Notes under the pieces: generated by a model | Told to the model about the DNA's origin: nothing | Databases searched by the model: none | Seen by the model: only the letters and a program-made list of their open reading frames with translations | In this document: piece after piece, positions 63,230 through 64,000 of the stretch | Numbering within the stretch: the first letter of the stretch is position 1 | Layout of the letters: every line of letters begins with the position of its first letter | NCBI GenBank assembly: GCA_905221605.1 | Contig: CAJNDS010002427.1 | Span: 173,501 to 237,500 of the forward strand | Reading direction: 5' to 3' | Length of the DNA: 64,000 nucleotides | Source of the DNA: Symbiodinium natans | Lineage: Eukaryota; Sar; Dinophyceae; Suessiales; Symbiodiniaceae | Made by a program: the position numbers and the translations under genes

Positions 63230-64000
63230 GGGGAATGGATCCTGATCCGCTCTACGGCTTGCCCGTCCCTCGAGGACACGTCCAGCTGCCCAGTTGATGC
63301 TCATGATGCGCGCAATGGCTTGCCCGTCCCAGCTGATGCTCATGATGCGCGCCAGTGCCGGCCCCCATGCCCAGTTGATGCTGATGATGTGCGCTATGGC
63401 TTGCCCGTCCCTCGAAAATACGCTCATGATGCGCGCCAGGGCCGGCCCGAACACCAAGTGATGCTCATGATGCGCGCAAGGGCTTGCCCACCCCTCAAGG
63501 ACACGCCCAGCTAATGCTCATAATGCGCGCCAGTGCCGGCCCCTATGCCCAGTTGATGCTCATGATGCGCGCTGTGGCTTGCCCGTCCCTCGAAAATACG
63601 CTCATGATGCGCGCCAGGGCCGGCCCGAACACCAAGTGATGCTCATGATGCGCGCAAGGGCTTGCCCACCCCTCAAGGACACGCCCAGCTAATGCTCATA
63701 ATGCGCGCCAGTGCCGGCCCCTATGCCCAGTTGATGCTCATGATGCGCGCTGTGGCTTGCCCGTCCCTCGAAAATACGCTCATGATGCGCGCCAGGGCCG
63801 GCCCGAACACCAAGTGATGCTCATGATGCGCGCAAGGGCTTGCCCACCCCTCAAGGACACGCCCAGCTAATGCTCATAATGCGCGCCAGTGCCGGCCCCT
63901 ATGCCCAGTTGATGCTCATGATGCGCGCTGTGGCTTGCCCGTCCCTCGAAAATACGCTCATGATGCGCGCCAGGGCCGGCCCGAACACCAAGTGATGCTC
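63230..64000. repeat. 178-bp satellite with about 44-bp subrepeats
   Basis: The marker ACCAAGTGATGCTCATGATG recurs at 63453, 63631, 63809 and 63987, exactly 178 bp apart. Each unit holds four diverged ATGCTCATGATGCGCGCxAG subunits. The array becomes less regular to the left and runs off the right edge. Confidence 0.9.

Overview
The window reads as a stretch of nuclear DNA from a dinoflagellate alga. Four independent signs point that way: about twenty tracts of the plant/alga-type telomere heptamer (TTTAGGG / CCCTAAA), a ubiquitin-like plus RCC1-like repeat gene of the kind common in dinoflagellates, GC-AG introns beside GT-AG introns, and a sequence ending in TTTTGGCTCAAG, the 3' end of the dinoflagellate spliced leader. 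Genes are sparse, short-exoned and mostly on the minus strand. Genus cannot be named from this window alone. All translations and alignments here were done by eye, so exon borders are approximate unless I state them.

Left third (1-16 kb): a 9-bp satellite at the very start; a minus-strand multi-exon MFS transporter (about 8.55 to 3.5 kb) with a giant intron holding a (TATGTA)n array and an AT-rich island of degenerate minisatellites; several minisatellites; then an intronless minus-strand ubiquitin-like/RCC1-like gene (13656-15005).

Middle and right (16-63 kb): a patchwork of large, collinear, diverged duplications. The same ordered series of about 18 blocks recurs around 16.4-21.1, 27-37 and 47.5-62.5 kb. 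Each block carries a short minus-strand peptide conserved between copies, many built round PVPTxxPSPT or RPSPTS, and one copy begins with a zinc-ribbon exon. Telomere-like heptamer tracts of both orientations, short palindromic MITE-like elements and a cluster of 22-24-bp palindromes are scattered through it. Comparing the copies shows several tracts to be insertions into pre-existing sequence.

The centrepiece is a complete, apparently very young LTR element at 38668-47320 (+ strand), inserted into a TTTAGGG tract with a TAGGG target duplication. It has 218-bp LTRs that look identical, a primer-binding site matching the anticodon arm of initiator tRNA-Met (half-tRNA priming, as in copia/Ty5), a polypurine tract, and three open frames covering about 7.8 kb. 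None shows protease, integrase, reverse transcriptase or RNase H. They encode instead a WW-like segment, an S1-like fold, two MLLE (poly(A)-binding-protein C-terminal) domains and six CCCH zinc fingers. Each LTR contains a degenerate spliced-leader sequence. This looks like a non-autonomous retroelement that codes for an RNA-binding toolkit rather than a polymerase. The window ends in a 178-bp satellite that runs off the edge.
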